A stretch of DNA of 44,677 nucleotides from Elusimicrobiota bacterium (GCA_041660925.1 JBAZVI010000014.1:1-44677), one strand, 5' to 3'. Positions 23,586 through 31,471 are shown, numbered from the stretch's first letter. Notes: generated from the sequence alone by a model not told the origin. Program-made: numbers and translations.

Positions 23586-23993
23586 GTGGACGCCGCCACC
23601 ATCCGCGCGCGACTCCAGGCCGAGGGGATCGCCGTCACCGCGCACCGCGACGGGACGTTCACCGCGGGGATCATGAAACCCCGGCGGGAGTCCTGGGTGC
23701 TCTGGCTGCGGGACAGGGTCCGGCAGTTCCCGGGCATCGAGGTCATCGCGAGGATCGAGCGCCCCGCCGCCGATCCGTATTTCGCGCATGCCGAGATCCG
23801 TTTCACTCTCGGGACGAGGCCCGAGTCCAGACCACGAGCCACCACATCACCCACCAGAACGGAGGTGCCCTGTGAAGTAGCGATAGCGGAGGGGGCCGTA
23901 ACCCCGGCCCAGCACTGTGTATCCCTGGGGATGCGCCCCGGCTCGTGTGAGGGGCCGGGGCGCTTGTCCCCGGGCGAGACGGTGGCCGCATGA
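23586..23993 (+). CDS. Hypothetical protein, 135 aa
   Basis: Read from GTG 23586. Residues 1-80 look like a compact alpha/beta domain (TIRARLQAEGIAVTAHRDGT, then WVLWLRDRVRQFPGIEVIAR). From about residue 80 the product becomes low-complexity and coincides with strong DNA hairpins (23927-23971), so the last 50 codons may serve nucleic-acid structure more than protein. It overlaps the HNH gene by ATGA. The family is unknown. Confidence 0.45.
   Translation: MDAATIRARLQAEGIAVTAHRDGTFTAGIMKPRRESWVLWLRDRVRQFPGIEVIARIERPAADPYFAHAEIRFTLGTRPESRPRATTSPTRTEVPCEVAIAEGAVTPAQHCVSLGMRPGSCEGPGRLSPGETVAA
23927..23971 (+). other. Strong GC hairpin before the HNH gene
   Basis: GCGCCCCGG (23933-23941) pairs perfectly with CCGGGGCGC (23955-23963) around a 13-base loop. 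GGGGA (23927-23931) pairs with TCCCC (23967-23971) as an outer stem. No U-run follows, so it is not a standard terminator. It lies 19 bases before the HNH start and could influence its translation or message stability. Confidence 0.6.
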
Positions 23994-24535
23994 ACGACGC
24001 CGTAGTGGAGGCCGCTTCTGTGCTTGAGCGCGTTCCTTCGGAGCTCGACGAACCGAAGGAACGGTACTCGCGGGCGAACCCCAGGCCAATTCCGTTCGAG
24101 ACGTTCCACAAGTGGGAGCTCCGGTTCCTCGGCTCCTTCGAGATGGACGGCGACGACAGGTGCTGGAACTGGAAGGGCACGATCACCTCTGGATACGGCC
24201 AATTCAAGGTTGGCAAGCGTGGATATCCTGCCCATCGCATCTCCTACGAGATCTACAAAGGAAGGCTTCCGCGCGGCTTGGAACCAGACCACACCTGCCG
24301 GAACCGCAGGTGCGTCAATCCCGCTCATCTCGAGGCGGTGACGTTCAAGGAGAACCTCGTACGAGGCCTCCCCTTCAACAACGTTTGCAAGCCGCACGAT
24401 TTCTGTCGGAAGGGGCATCCGATGACCGGAGCGAACGTGTCGCCAAATGGCAAGGACCGAGTGTGCCGTGCCTGCCGGAAGGAGAGGCTAGAGCGCAAGA
24501 GGATGGCGGGGAGCGGGACGAGGGAAGCGGTCTAG
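23990..24535 (+). CDS. Free-standing HNH homing endonuclease
   Basis: A 181-residue HNH nuclease. The pattern DRCWNWKGTITSGYGQF, then PAHRISYEIYKGRLPRG, then EPDHTCRNRRCVNPAHLEAV is the classical phage HNH domain, with catalytic His in the first arm and Asn/His in the last. A Cys pair region (VCRACRKERLERKR) at the C-terminus looks like a zinc-bound DNA-binding tail. No intron boundaries are visible, so it is probably a self-standing mobile endonuclease inserted in the early operon. Slightly more mixed codons than its neighbours support acquisition. Confidence 0.85.
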   Translation: MNDAVVEAASVLERVPSELDEPKERYSRANPRPIPFETFHKWELRFLGSFEMDGDDRCWNWKGTITSGYGQFKVGKRGYPAHRISYEIYKGRLPRGLEPDHTCRNRRCVNPAHLEAVTFKENLVRGLPFNNVCKPHDFCRKGHPMTGANVSPNGKDRVCRACRKERLERKRMAGSGTREAV

Positions 24536-24539
24536 CCAT

Positions 24540-25109
24540 ATGACGGCAAGATGCCCCGGCGCCGCGACGGCGTCACTCCGAGAGTTCGCCGCCGAGTCGG
24601 AGCATGTCGACGCGTGGTTCCGGCGGCTCGTCAAGGCACTGCCGACGGGCTGTCGCGAGGACATCCAGACACGGACCGGCATCCCGAAGTCGACGATGGA
24701 CGACGCCTTCCAGTGCCGCCACGTCCGCCCGCCGCTCGTCCTGGCCGTTGAGGGGCTCCGCGAAATCCGTCTCGAGTTCCGGCGTGACCTTGCCGACGAC
24801 CTCCTCAGGTTGATTGGGCTGGCCGCGATACCGCGGCCCGACGAGACGCGCGACGCCTCGGGGCTGCTCGCCGTCAACGGATCGCTACTCGCGGCCGTGG
24901 CGGCCGTTCAGGAGCGTCTCGGTGAGGGGCTGGCCGACGGGGTCGTGACCCCCGCCGAAGCCTCTCAGGTGGCCGCAGCGCTCACGGAGACACGGACCCG
25001 GATCGACGTGCTGCTGGCCGCGCTCGGGCTCGGTGTCGCCGCGGCGGATGAGCCGAGGGATACGGCGACGCTGGCGCTCTTCGGGCGGCTGGCGGGAGTC
25101 GGGCGATGA
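24540..25109 (+). CDS. Hypothetical regulator-like protein, 189 aa (possible CII-like)
   Basis: Residues about 20-65 (AWFRRLVKALPTGCREDIQT, then GIPKSTMDDAFQCRHVRPP) could form a helix-turn-helix. The rest is Leu/Ala/Asp-rich helix, in the style of the phage CII-type regulator family with a long C-terminal helical part. It sits in the early operon after the HNH gene. The match is weak and based on overall layout. It ends with an ATGA overlap onto a small basic gene. Confidence 0.45.
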   Translation: MTARCPGAATASLREFAAESEHVDAWFRRLVKALPTGCREDIQTRTGIPKSTMDDAFQCRHVRPPLVLAVEGLREIRLEFRRDLADDLLRLIGLAAIPRPDETRDASGLLAVNGSLLAAVAAVQERLGEGLADGVVTPAEASQVAAALTETRTRIDVLLAALGLGVAAADEPRDTATLALFGRLAGVGR

Positions 25110-25270
25110 GCGAGGAAGTCGTTCTCATCGAGCTCCAGAAGCTCGCCATCGCCGCTGCGGCGCTCTCTCGCCGAGCGCGCCGGCTGATCAAGCGCTACCA
25201 CGTGGAGCGTCCGCCGAAAGACACGAGGGCCCCCGCTGTAACGGGGGCCGGAAAGGGAGACCAACGGTGA
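25106..25270 (+). CDS. Small basic protein, 54 aa
   Basis: A short gene (ATG 25106, TGA 25268-25270) tightly coupled at both ends by ATGA and GTGA overlaps. The product is an N-terminal helix (EEVVLIELQKLAIAAAALSR) followed by a basic region (RRARRLIKRYH) and a flexible tail. A perfect GC hairpin lies inside its 3' end. The function is unknown. The overlaps and codon use support it as real. Confidence 0.5.
   Translation: MSEEVVLIELQKLAIAAAALSRRARRLIKRYHVERPPKDTRAPAVTGAGKGDQR
25228..25249 (+). other. Perfect 8-bp GC hairpin
   Basis: GGCCCCCG (25228-25235), the six-base loop CTGTAA, and CGGGGGCC (25242-25249). It is inside the 3' end of the 54-codon gene and 17 bases before the GTG of the next gene. 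No U-run follows. It may tune translation of the following gene or act as an RNA-processing or stability element. Confidence 0.6.
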
Positions 25271-25473
25271 ACACGAACAGAGTAGCCCCGCGCCTCCGCG
25301 TGGTCAACGCGGAGACCGAGGGTGGCATCGTCAACCCCGAACCGTGCGGCTGCTGCAAGCACGGGCACGCCTTCGCCGCATCGGAGCTGACGGTACGGCG
25401 CGGCGAGGACGGGCGCGGGGAGATCCTGCGGAAGTTCATCGCCGTGCCGGGCGGGTTCGAGGTCGCGTCGTGA
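25267..25473 (+). CDS. Small Cys-containing protein, 68 aa
   Basis: Read from GTG 25267 with GGGAGA upstream. The motif CGCCKHGH (residues about 27-34) is a compact Cys/His group that could bind zinc. The N-terminus is basic, and the C-terminus is a beta-rich stretch (GRGEILRKFIAVPGGFEV). It overlaps both neighbours. I recognise no family. Confidence 0.45.
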   Translation: MNTNRVAPRLRVVNAETEGGIVNPEPCGCCKHGHAFAASELTVRRGEDGRGEILRKFIAVPGGFEVAS

Positions 25474-25775
25474 GCGCTCTTCGTGCCTGTCGCTTCGGCG
25501 ACCGCTGGGAGCTCGTCCGCGACATCGACGGCGTCGGCCGCCGGGTAGGGATCGTCCACGACAAGGCCGACGCGGACCGTCTCATCGCATCCGAAGACCT
25601 CCTCTCGGCGCTGCGGGACTTCGAGATCGTCGAGTGCGAGGCCTGCGACGGGACCGGCGAGGACGATCCCCGCTCGCCCGGCGACGCCTGCTATTTCTGC
25701 GGCGGATTCGGGAAACAGATCCGCGGGGGCGACCCGAACGCAATCCTCGCGGCCATCGCGAAGGCCGAGGGATAG
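25470..25775 (+). CDS. Small zinc-ribbon protein, 101 aa
   Basis: Read from GTG 25470 (GTGA overlap). The C-terminal half contains CEACDGTGEDD and CYFCGGFGK, a pair of CxxCxGxG repeats like half of the DnaJ zinc finger, which usually binds proteins or nucleic acid. The N-terminal half (about 1-50) has an alpha/beta pattern (WELVRDIDGVGRRVGIVHD). The role is unknown. Confidence 0.5.
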   Translation: MSALRACRFGDRWELVRDIDGVGRRVGIVHDKADADRLIASEDLLSALRDFEIVECEACDGTGEDDPRSPGDACYFCGGFGKQIRGGDPNAILAAIAKAEG

Positions 25776-25777
25776 GC

Positions 25778-25975
25778 ATGAGCACCCTCCCTGAACTCCA
25801 CGCCCCCACCTTCCGCGCCCTCCCGGCTCGCCGCGGCTTCGAGGTCGTGCCGGTGCAGGGCGACCCCTGGGCGACGTGCAAGCGCCCGGAATACGCGCAC
25901 GCAATCGCGGTCCTCCTCTCGGAGTGCTCGCGGGAGCGCCTCGCGCGTCTTCTCGCCGAAGGAGAGAAGTCATGA
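25778..25975 (+). CDS. Hypothetical protein, 65 aa
   Basis: A short protein from ATG 25778 with no signal peptide, Cys cluster or known motif. The C-terminal half is a helix (YAHAIAVLLSECSRERLARL). The stop overlaps the ATG of the IPTL-CTERM gene, which has GGAGAGAA upstream. Confidence 0.4.
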   Translation: MSTLPELHAPTFRALPARRGFEVVPVQGDPWATCKRPEYAHAIAVLLSECSRERLARLLAEGEKS

Positions 25976-26196
25976 ACCCCGCCGCCACCCGTGCGCCCGC
26001 CATCCCCCCCTGCGAGGTCGGCGTCCCTGTCGAGGGGTGCTGCCTTCTGCCGATCCCGAATACCTCGCAGTGGGAGGTGGTCTGCGCGTCGCCGTCCGGC
26101 CCCGCCCAGAGCTCCATCCCGACGCTGACCGAGTGGGGCGGACTCCTCTTCGCCGTCCTCCTCGTCGGCCTGGCGCTTCGGAGGATCCGCTCGTGA
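25972..26196 (+). CDS. Short protein with an IPTL-CTERM sorting signal
   Basis: A 74-residue protein whose last 28 residues form a textbook IPTL-CTERM domain: SSIPTLTEWG, a hydrophobic helix (LLFAVLLVGLAL) and the basic end RRIRS. In bacteria this three-part signal marks exported proteins for recognition and processing by an exosortase-type enzyme. Here the rest of the protein is only about 46 residues, has four Cys (including GCC) and no N-terminal signal peptide. It is in the early operon and overlaps its neighbours (ATGA, GTGA). It may be inserted by its C-terminal helix. A decoy for the host sorting machinery is one possibility, purely inferred. Confidence 0.75.
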   Translation: MNPAATRAPAIPPCEVGVPVEGCCLLPIPNTSQWEVVCASPSGPAQSSIPTLTEWGGLLFAVLLVGLALRRIRS

Positions 26197-26663
26197 GTCG
26201 CGTCGTCTTTTTCGCCGTCCTCTTCTCTGTCGAGCTCGGCATCGTCTACCTCGCGGGCACGGAAGAGACCCGTGCCGGCCTCCGCGAGATCGCCCGTAAC
26301 GGCTGGGTGCAGGTCCTCCTCGCGGTCGCTGTCGTGATCTTCTTCGCAACCTACTGCTGGCGCCGCGCCTACCTCGACTGGCGCACAGGCCGCAATGCGC
26401 TGCTCCGCTGGGAGGACGACCGCCGAGCGTACCGGGCGCGGGCCGAGGAGGCTGCGCGGCAATACGAGCCGGGCGGTCTCCTTTGGACCCCGACACCCGG
26501 CCAGGACCTGACGAATTCGCTCTTCCCCGGCGCGAAGCCCCCCTCCGAGTCCTCCCTCCTCGACGGCTCACCCGGCGGTCCGCTCCCCGACGAGTTGCGC
26601 GCTCCGTGGGGCGCCGTCGTCAAGTTCAAGACCCCGAACGATCGCGGCCCCCGCGCCGCTTAG
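26193..26663 (+). CDS. Membrane protein, 156 aa
   Basis: Read from GTG 26193. Two transmembrane helices are visible: residues 3-20 (RVVFFAVLFSVELGIVYLAG) and 38-56 (VQVLLAVAVVIFFATYCW). A basic, helical cytoplasmic-type region (RAYLDWRTGRNALLRWEDDR) and a Pro/Gly-rich tail follow. It directly follows the IPTL-CTERM gene with a GTGA overlap, so the two could act together at the membrane (inference). The family is unknown. Confidence 0.5.
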   Translation: MSRVVFFAVLFSVELGIVYLAGTEETRAGLREIARNGWVQVLLAVAVVIFFATYCWRRAYLDWRTGRNALLRWEDDRRAYRARAEEAARQYEPGGLLWTPTPGQDLTNSLFPGAKPPSESSLLDGSPGGPLPDELRAPWGAVVKFKTPNDRGPRAA

Positions 26664-26671
26664 GAGTTCCC

Positions 26672-27637
26672 ATGCCCGAGACGATCGACCGCGAGGTCGC
26701 CGCGTCCTTCTTCGACGCCGACGCCATCCGCGAGGCCCCTCGCCGCCTCTACCGCTACGACGAGGCCGGCCTCCGCTACTACTACACCCTCGGCACCGGC
26801 GCGGACGGTGAGGCAGTCGCCAATCTCTACCCGAGCGTGACGACGGTCATCCGTCGGACGACGCCGATGCCCTACTTCCTCTTGACCTGGTACGCCGAGC
26901 TCGGGATGGCTGCCGCCGAGCGGCGCCGCGACGAGCGGGCCGCCTACGGCACGCTGATGCACCGGCTCTTCGAGCGGCTCGTCATCGCCCGCCAGATCGA
27001 CCTCGACGCGCTCCCGGGCGTCGTCGCGTCCTACGCCGAGGAGCGGCACCTGCCCTGCGACACCGGCGGTTGGGCCCGCGACCTCGCCGAGGACCTCGTC
27101 GGCTTCGCCTCATTCCTCCGCGAGAAGAACGCGAAAGTCGTCGGGATCGAGGTCCCGCTCGCGTCGGACGCGATGGGCTACGCGGGCTGCGGCGACCTCT
27201 TCGCCTGGCTCGACGTGGAGCAGGGGAACGGCCCCGGGAAGAAGAAGACCTACACCCGCGAGCTCTGTTACGTCGACTGGAAGTCGAACCGGACGTCGTT
27301 CTACGAGGAGAGCGAGATCCAGTGCCACGCCTACGCCGCGCTCTGGAACGAGGAGTTCCCCGAGTCGCCCGTAACGCGCGTCTGCCTCTACGGAGCGAAG
27401 GACTGGAACGAGAAGAGCAAGGGCCTCTACCGGTTCAGCGACGTCACGGACGCCCCCCTCGCGAACATCTTCCCGAACCTGCTCGAGCAGTTCCGCGCGC
27501 GCGAGGCCGACAAGACCCGGACGCGCATCTCCATCGGCGGCACGGTCTCTCTCGACCAGGATCCGGCCTCCTGCTGGGAAGCCAAGCCGCTCGAGCTCCA
27601 CCTCGCCCAGGTGCACGAGATGCGCCGGGCCGCCTGA
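26672..27637 (+). CDS. PD-(D/E)XK nuclease (RecB/Cas4-like exonuclease)
   Basis: A 321-residue protein with the RecB-family nuclease pattern. YGTLMHRLFE provides the first His. GYAGCGDLFAWLDV provides the Asp. CYVDWKSN provides the D-x-K-type catalytic pair, followed by a helix with QCHAYAALWNEEF. Such phage nucleases resect DNA ends for recombination and replication. It opens a recombination cluster with an RDF-like protein, an SMC-like ATPase and a RuvC-like resolvase. TAGGAG lies before ATG 26672. Confidence 0.75.
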   Translation: MPETIDREVAASFFDADAIREAPRRLYRYDEAGLRYYYTLGTGADGEAVANLYPSVTTVIRRTTPMPYFLLTWYAELGMAAAERRRDERAAYGTLMHRLFERLVIARQIDLDALPGVVASYAEERHLPCDTGGWARDLAEDLVGFASFLREKNAKVVGIEVPLASDAMGYAGCGDLFAWLDVEQGNGPGKKKTYTRELCYVDWKSNRTSFYEESEIQCHAYAALWNEEFPESPVTRVCLYGAKDWNEKSKGLYRFSDVTDAPLANIFPNLLEQFRAREADKTRTRISIGGTVSLDQDPASCWEAKPLELHLAQVHEMRRAA

Positions 27638-27648
27638 AGGAGGACACC

Positions 27649-28572
27649 GTGGCAGTCGGACGAATCGTGAAGCGCCTGGAGCCCGAGATCGGCACGGGCG
27701 TCAAGCTCCCGCTTCTCGGGCGAATCAAGATCGGCCTGAAAGCAATCAGCCAGAAGACAGGGAAGGAGTTCCCCACCTCGATCGACTGGTTCCGCGCCGC
27801 CGGGAAGTACGCCGAGGTCTTCCACCAGGTCTACGGCCCGAAGCCGAACCGGATCCAGATCGTCTTCTTCTCGAACCGCGTCGAGGACGTCTGCTCGGAG
27901 CGCTACGAGGTCCGAGACGACAAGGGCCGCCTCCTGGCCGAGGGTGACGGTGAGACGTGGCGGTGCTGGTCGACGAACAAGAAGGAGTACGTCTTCGGGC
28001 AGACCTCGCTCGAGGAGGTCGAGAAGCGCTACGGGAAGCCGAAGGCCTCCCTGACGCTCTCCTTCATCCTCCCGAAGATCCCCTCCGTCTTCGGCCTCTG
28101 GCAGTTCAGGACGCTGGGCGCGAAGAGCTCCATCCCGGCGATCCGGGACACGTTCGACCAGGTCCTGGAGATGGCAGGGACCGTACAGAACATCCCCTTC
28201 GACCTCGGGATCGAGAAGGTGAAGTCCAACAAGCCCGGCGAGCCGACCGTCTTCCCGGTCGTCTCGCTGATCCCGAACCTGAGCCAGGAGAACCTCGACC
28301 TCCTCGCCGGCTACATCCAGGCCGGGAAGAAGTTCCGCGGCGTGCTGACCGAGGCGCGGATCCGCGCCCTCGTCGAGCCCGAGGATGAGCAGCCGGCGCT
28401 CCCCGCGCTCGCCGCCGCCCCGGATGCGCCGCAGGCATCCAGTGCGCCGGCCGAGGCCCCCGTTATCGACGCGGAGGAAGTCCCCGAGCGAGAGCGCGAA
28501 CCGGGGGAGGACGACGACGAAACCGAAATGCCGCCCGCCGAAGACACGACGGGCGATCTGGGGTTGAGGTGA
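27649..28572 (+). CDS. Phage recombination protein, RDF (Gp3)-like
   Basis: A 307-residue protein from GTG 27649 with a strong AAGGAGG site. The pattern LGRIKIGLKAISQKTGKEFP, SIDWFRAAG and VYGPKPNRIQIVFFSN resembles the phage Gp3-like family, annotated as recombination directionality factors, frequent next to RecB-like nucleases and ATPases. The last 70 residues are Ala/Pro/Glu-rich and strongly acidic (EREREPGEDDDETEM), like the protein-recruiting tails of single-strand-binding proteins. A DNA-annealing or binding role in the same cluster is an alternative. The phage also has a MerR-like excisionase near the integrase. Confidence 0.4.
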   Translation: MAVGRIVKRLEPEIGTGVKLPLLGRIKIGLKAISQKTGKEFPTSIDWFRAAGKYAEVFHQVYGPKPNRIQIVFFSNRVEDVCSERYEVRDDKGRLLAEGDGETWRCWSTNKKEYVFGQTSLEEVEKRYGKPKASLTLSFILPKIPSVFGLWQFRTLGAKSSIPAIRDTFDQVLEMAGTVQNIPFDLGIEKVKSNKPGEPTVFPVVSLIPNLSQENLDLLAGYIQAGKKFRGVLTEARIRALVEPEDEQPALPALAAAPDAPQASSAPAEAPVIDAEEVPEREREPGEDDDETEMPPAEDTTGDLGLR

Positions 28573-28576
28573 AGCG

Positions 28577-30022
28577 ATGAAGGTCTCCCTCGTCACCATC
28601 GACAACGTCCTCGGGATCGAGCACCTCGAGTTCCGGCCCGGCATCGTCACGGTGATCTCCGGCGCGAACGGGACCGGCAAGACGTCCACCCTCGAAGCCG
28701 TTCGGTCAGCCGTCAGGGGCGGACACGACGGCTCCCTCCTCCGCGCCGGCGCCGAAAAGGGATCGGTCCGCCTCGTCCTCGAGGACGGGACCGAGATCAT
28801 GAAGACGATCGGCAAGGACGCCTCGCCGCTGAAGGTCTCCCTCCCGGGGGCCGGCCGTGTCTCGAAGGGCCAGGCCCTCGTCGATTCGCTCGTCGACTCG
28901 CTCGGCGTCGACCCGATGGCCCTGATCAACTGCCCGGCCCAGAAGCGGGCCGAGTACCTCGCCGACGTCATGGCGCTCGACGTGCCCGAGACGGCCATCC
29001 GCGAGGCCGCCGGGCGGCCCGTGGCGGTGGGGAAGCTGCCGGCCGGGGCATCGGGCCTCGACCGCCTCGAGGCCGTCAGAAAGGCGCTCTTCGACGAACG
29101 GACGGGCCAGAACCGGACGGCCCGGGACAAGAAGGCGATGGCGACCCAGCTCCGGGAGACGCTGCCGCCTGAGACGAACGCGGCCGACGACCTCGGCGAG
29201 CTTCGGGCAAAGCGTGCGGAACTCCATAAGAACCGCGCCGAAGCGGTATTCGCCGCCGACGGCGAGGCGGCGCGGTGCGAGAAGGCGGCCTCAAGGACGA
29301 AGACCGACGCCGTCGAAGCAATCAAGGCGAACGCCCAGGCCGAGCTCGACGCCATCCGAGCGGACGCCGCCGAGCGCATCCGGACGATCGAGCGCGAGCG
29401 CGACTCGGCCCTCGAGCGGGTGAAGGAGCGCGCGCGGGAGGAGGCGGACGCACGGGCCGAGGAGGAGAAGGCGGCGTGCCACAGGATCGCAGCGGGCAGG
29501 CTCGTCGCGTTCGATGCGGCCGAGTCCGCCTTTGGCGTGCCGGCGAAGGCCCTCAGCGAGGAGATCGCTCGCGCAGAGGAGCGCGCGAAGGAGCACGCCC
29601 GCGCCGAGAAGACGCGGGAGATCCTCGCCGCGGCCGAGCGAGACGCCGAGAAGGCGGAGACCGACGCGAAGAGCCTGACGGAGGCCCTCGAGCGGATCGA
29701 CGCCCTCAAGGGCTCGCTCCTCGAGAAGCTGCCGATCAAGGGCCTCGAGATCCGCGAGGGCGGCGTCTTCGTCGACGGCCTGCCGTTCGAGCGGATCAAC
29801 TCCGCCCGGCAGATCGAGGTCGCTTTCCAGGTGGCGAAGCTCCGCGCGGGGAAGGTCGGGCTGATCGTGGCCGACGGCCTCGAGCGGTTCGACGAGGAGA
29901 CGTACCGGACCTTCGAGGCGGCCGCGGCGAGCGCCGGCCTCCAGTTCGTCGTCGGCCGGGTCGGGTCGGGGGAGCTGGCCGTCCGGACGCTGCCGGCGGC
30001 GGAAGAGGGGGTCGCAGCCTGA
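28577..30022 (+). CDS. SMC/RecF-like ATPase
   Basis: A 481-residue protein with an N-terminal Walker A (SGANGTGKTSTLEAV, residues about 29-43) in the RecF/SbcC context. A long Glu/Arg/Ala-rich coiled coil (about 200-385) follows, then a C-terminal part with a Walker-B-like stretch (VGLIVADGLERFDEET). The shape of half-ATPase, coiled coil, half-ATPase is that of SMC-type proteins and phage SbcC-like subunits. It probably works with the PD-(D/E)XK nuclease two genes upstream on DNA ends. GAGGTGA precedes ATG 28577. Confidence 0.75.
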   Translation: MKVSLVTIDNVLGIEHLEFRPGIVTVISGANGTGKTSTLEAVRSAVRGGHDGSLLRAGAEKGSVRLVLEDGTEIMKTIGKDASPLKVSLPGAGRVSKGQALVDSLVDSLGVDPMALINCPAQKRAEYLADVMALDVPETAIREAAGRPVAVGKLPAGASGLDRLEAVRKALFDERTGQNRTARDKKAMATQLRETLPPETNAADDLGELRAKRAELHKNRAEAVFAADGEAARCEKAASRTKTDAVEAIKANAQAELDAIRADAAERIRTIERERDSALERVKERAREEADARAEEEKAACHRIAAGRLVAFDAAESAFGVPAKALSEEIARAEERAKEHARAEKTREILAAAERDAEKAETDAKSLTEALERIDALKGSLLEKLPIKGLEIREGGVFVDGLPFERINSARQIEVAFQVAKLRAGKVGLIVADGLERFDEETYRTFEAAAASAGLQFVVGRVGSGELAVRTLPAAEEGVAA

Positions 30023-30639
30023 TGGCAAACACGACTACCGTCGAGGCCTTCCCGCTCTACTGGCCCGAGGGCCGGCCGAGGACGCCGAGCTACCGGATGC
30101 AGCGCTCGAGGTTCGAGACCGGATTCGGCGCGGCGCTCAACTTCCTCCGGGAGGAGGTCCGGCGGCTCAACGGCAGGAACCTGATCATCTCGACGAACGT
30201 CCCGCTTCGAAACGACGGGCTCCCTCGCGCGAACGTCTCGGTCACGGACCCGGGCGTCGCCGTCTACTTCGACCTGAAGGGCAAGAAGGTCGTCATGGCG
30301 TGCGATCGGTGGAACCGGACGCACGACAACCTCTACGCGTTCGGGAAGACCATCGGGGCCCTCCGCGGAATCGAGCGTTGGGGGAGCGGCGACATGCTCG
30401 AGGCCGCCTTCCGAGGCTTCGCCGCCCTGCCGGCGGCGGTCGTCGCACCGCGACCGTGGCGTCTTGCTCTCGGGTTCAACGGCTTCGAGGGCTGCGCGGC
30501 GACGCTTGCCGCCGTCGAGCTGCGGTATCGCGAGCTTGCCCGCGAGGCCCACCCCGACCGAGGCGGTTCACACGAGCGGATGTCTGAACTGAACGGCGCT
30601 ATCGCTGCGGCGCGCGCAGAGATGGGGGGGCAGGCCTGA
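30022..30639 (+). CDS. J-domain protein
   Basis: A 205-residue protein. The C-terminal 55 residues form a J-domain with the diagnostic His-Pro-Asp (YRELAREAHPDRGGSHERM) that stimulates DnaK-type chaperones. The N-terminal part is an uncharacterised domain (LIISTNVPLRNDGLPRANVS, then CDRWNRTHDNLYAFGKTIGA) that I have seen in phage J-domain proteins of recombination clusters. It may recruit host DnaK to replication or recombination complexes. It overlaps the ATPase gene and the next gene by one base each. Confidence 0.75.
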   Translation: MANTTTVEAFPLYWPEGRPRTPSYRMQRSRFETGFGAALNFLREEVRRLNGRNLIISTNVPLRNDGLPRANVSVTDPGVAVYFDLKGKKVVMACDRWNRTHDNLYAFGKTIGALRGIERWGSGDMLEAAFRGFAALPAAVVAPRPWRLALGFNGFEGCAATLAAVELRYRELAREAHPDRGGSHERMSELNGAIAAARAEMGGQA

Positions 30640-30875
30640 TGTCCCTCCGCGCCGTCCCCGCGAAGCTCTACCTGATCCGCTGCGACACCTGCGGCGTCGA
30701 GACGGCCGGCTCGCTCATGCCTGTCGAGGCCGAGCTGCGGGCCGCCGAGGGCGGCTGGCGGACCGGGAAGAACCCGCTCCGGCACCTGTGCCCGTGGTGC
30801 ATCGAGAAGGGGAGCACGCCCCTCGCGCAGACCACGTCGACCGTCCACACCACAACCCCACCCGTCGGGCGCTGA
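30639..30875 (+). CDS. Small zinc-ribbon protein, 78 aa
   Basis: Two Cys pairs, CDTCG and LCPWC, about 35 residues apart, suggest a zinc ribbon. The C-terminus is Thr/Pro-rich and flexible. It overlaps the J-domain gene by one base (TGATG). Small ribbons of this kind are frequent in phage replication operons. No function is assigned. Confidence 0.5.
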   Translation: MSLRAVPAKLYLIRCDTCGVETAGSLMPVEAELRAAEGGWRTGKNPLRHLCPWCIEKGSTPLAQTTSTVHTTTPPVGR

Positions 30876-30893
30876 GCCCGAGAAGTAGAAGCC

Positions 30894-31469
30894 ATGGCCA
30901 GAGGCCGCCGCATGAAGTCCGAGCCGAAGAAGACCTACGACCTGATCTCGAAGGAGACCGTCGAGGGGAAGAGCGTCTTCAAGTTCATCGCCGAGGTGCT
31001 GAAGCGTTGGAAGAAGGACCTCTCCCCGGCCCGGATCGGGGCCGCCTGGTTGGTCGGAAAGAAGCCCGACAAGGACGGCGTCGTGACCCTCGGGCGGATG
31101 AAGAAGTGCTCGGAGCTCGAGCGCCAGCTTCACTCGCTCGACGCGATCGTTCTCCTCAACCAGGACTTCTGGCGGAGGTTGAAAGACGAGCAGCGGCTTG
31201 CGCTCGTCCACCACGAGCTCTGCCACCTCGACCAGGCGCTCGACTCGAACGGCGAGCTCGCCTACGACGGGCACGGCGAGCGGAAGTGGCGCCTCCGGAA
31301 GCACGACGTCGAGGAGTTCAACGAGGTCATCCGGAACCACGGCTGCTACAAGGCCGACATCATGTCCTTCGTGAAGGAGGCGACGACGAAGGACCCGAAC
31401 TTCTCGCTCTTCGAGGAGGCAAAGAAGGGCGACGTGACGAAGACCGAGCTCCGGGCGGTAGCGAGCTGA
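30894..31469 (+). CDS. Putative phage metallopeptidase
   Basis: A 191-residue protein of the phage metallopeptidase type. The zinc-binding HExxH is seen in LVHHELCHLDQA. The later pattern GERKWRLRKHDVEEFNEVI, with conserved His-Asp and Glu, is characteristic of the family. It has no signal peptide, so it acts in the cytoplasm. Substrates of this family are not established as far as I know. It stands immediately before the RuvC-like gene in the recombination cluster. Confidence 0.75.
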   Translation: MARGRRMKSEPKKTYDLISKETVEGKSVFKFIAEVLKRWKKDLSPARIGAAWLVGKKPDKDGVVTLGRMKKCSELERQLHSLDAIVLLNQDFWRRLKDEQRLALVHHELCHLDQALDSNGELAYDGHGERKWRLRKHDVEEFNEVIRNHGCYKADIMSFVKEATTKDPNFSLFEEAKKGDVTKTELRAVAS

Positions 31470-31471
31470 CC

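Noticed and set aside
23876..23884. Two-codon leader (GTG AAG TAG) behind a GGAGG site
   Set aside because: It lies within the longer open frame 23586-23993, and such short motifs occur by chance.
23868..23993. Group I intron carrying the HNH gene
   Set aside because: The hairpins before the HNH gene suggested an intron, but the upstream frame stays open to the HNH start and no P7-like core or split gene is visible.
27427..30552. Long minus-strand open frame opposite the recombination genes
   Set aside because: A shadow of the plus-strand RDF-like, SMC-like and J-domain genes, with repetitive Ser/Arg/Ala composition and no recognisable domain.
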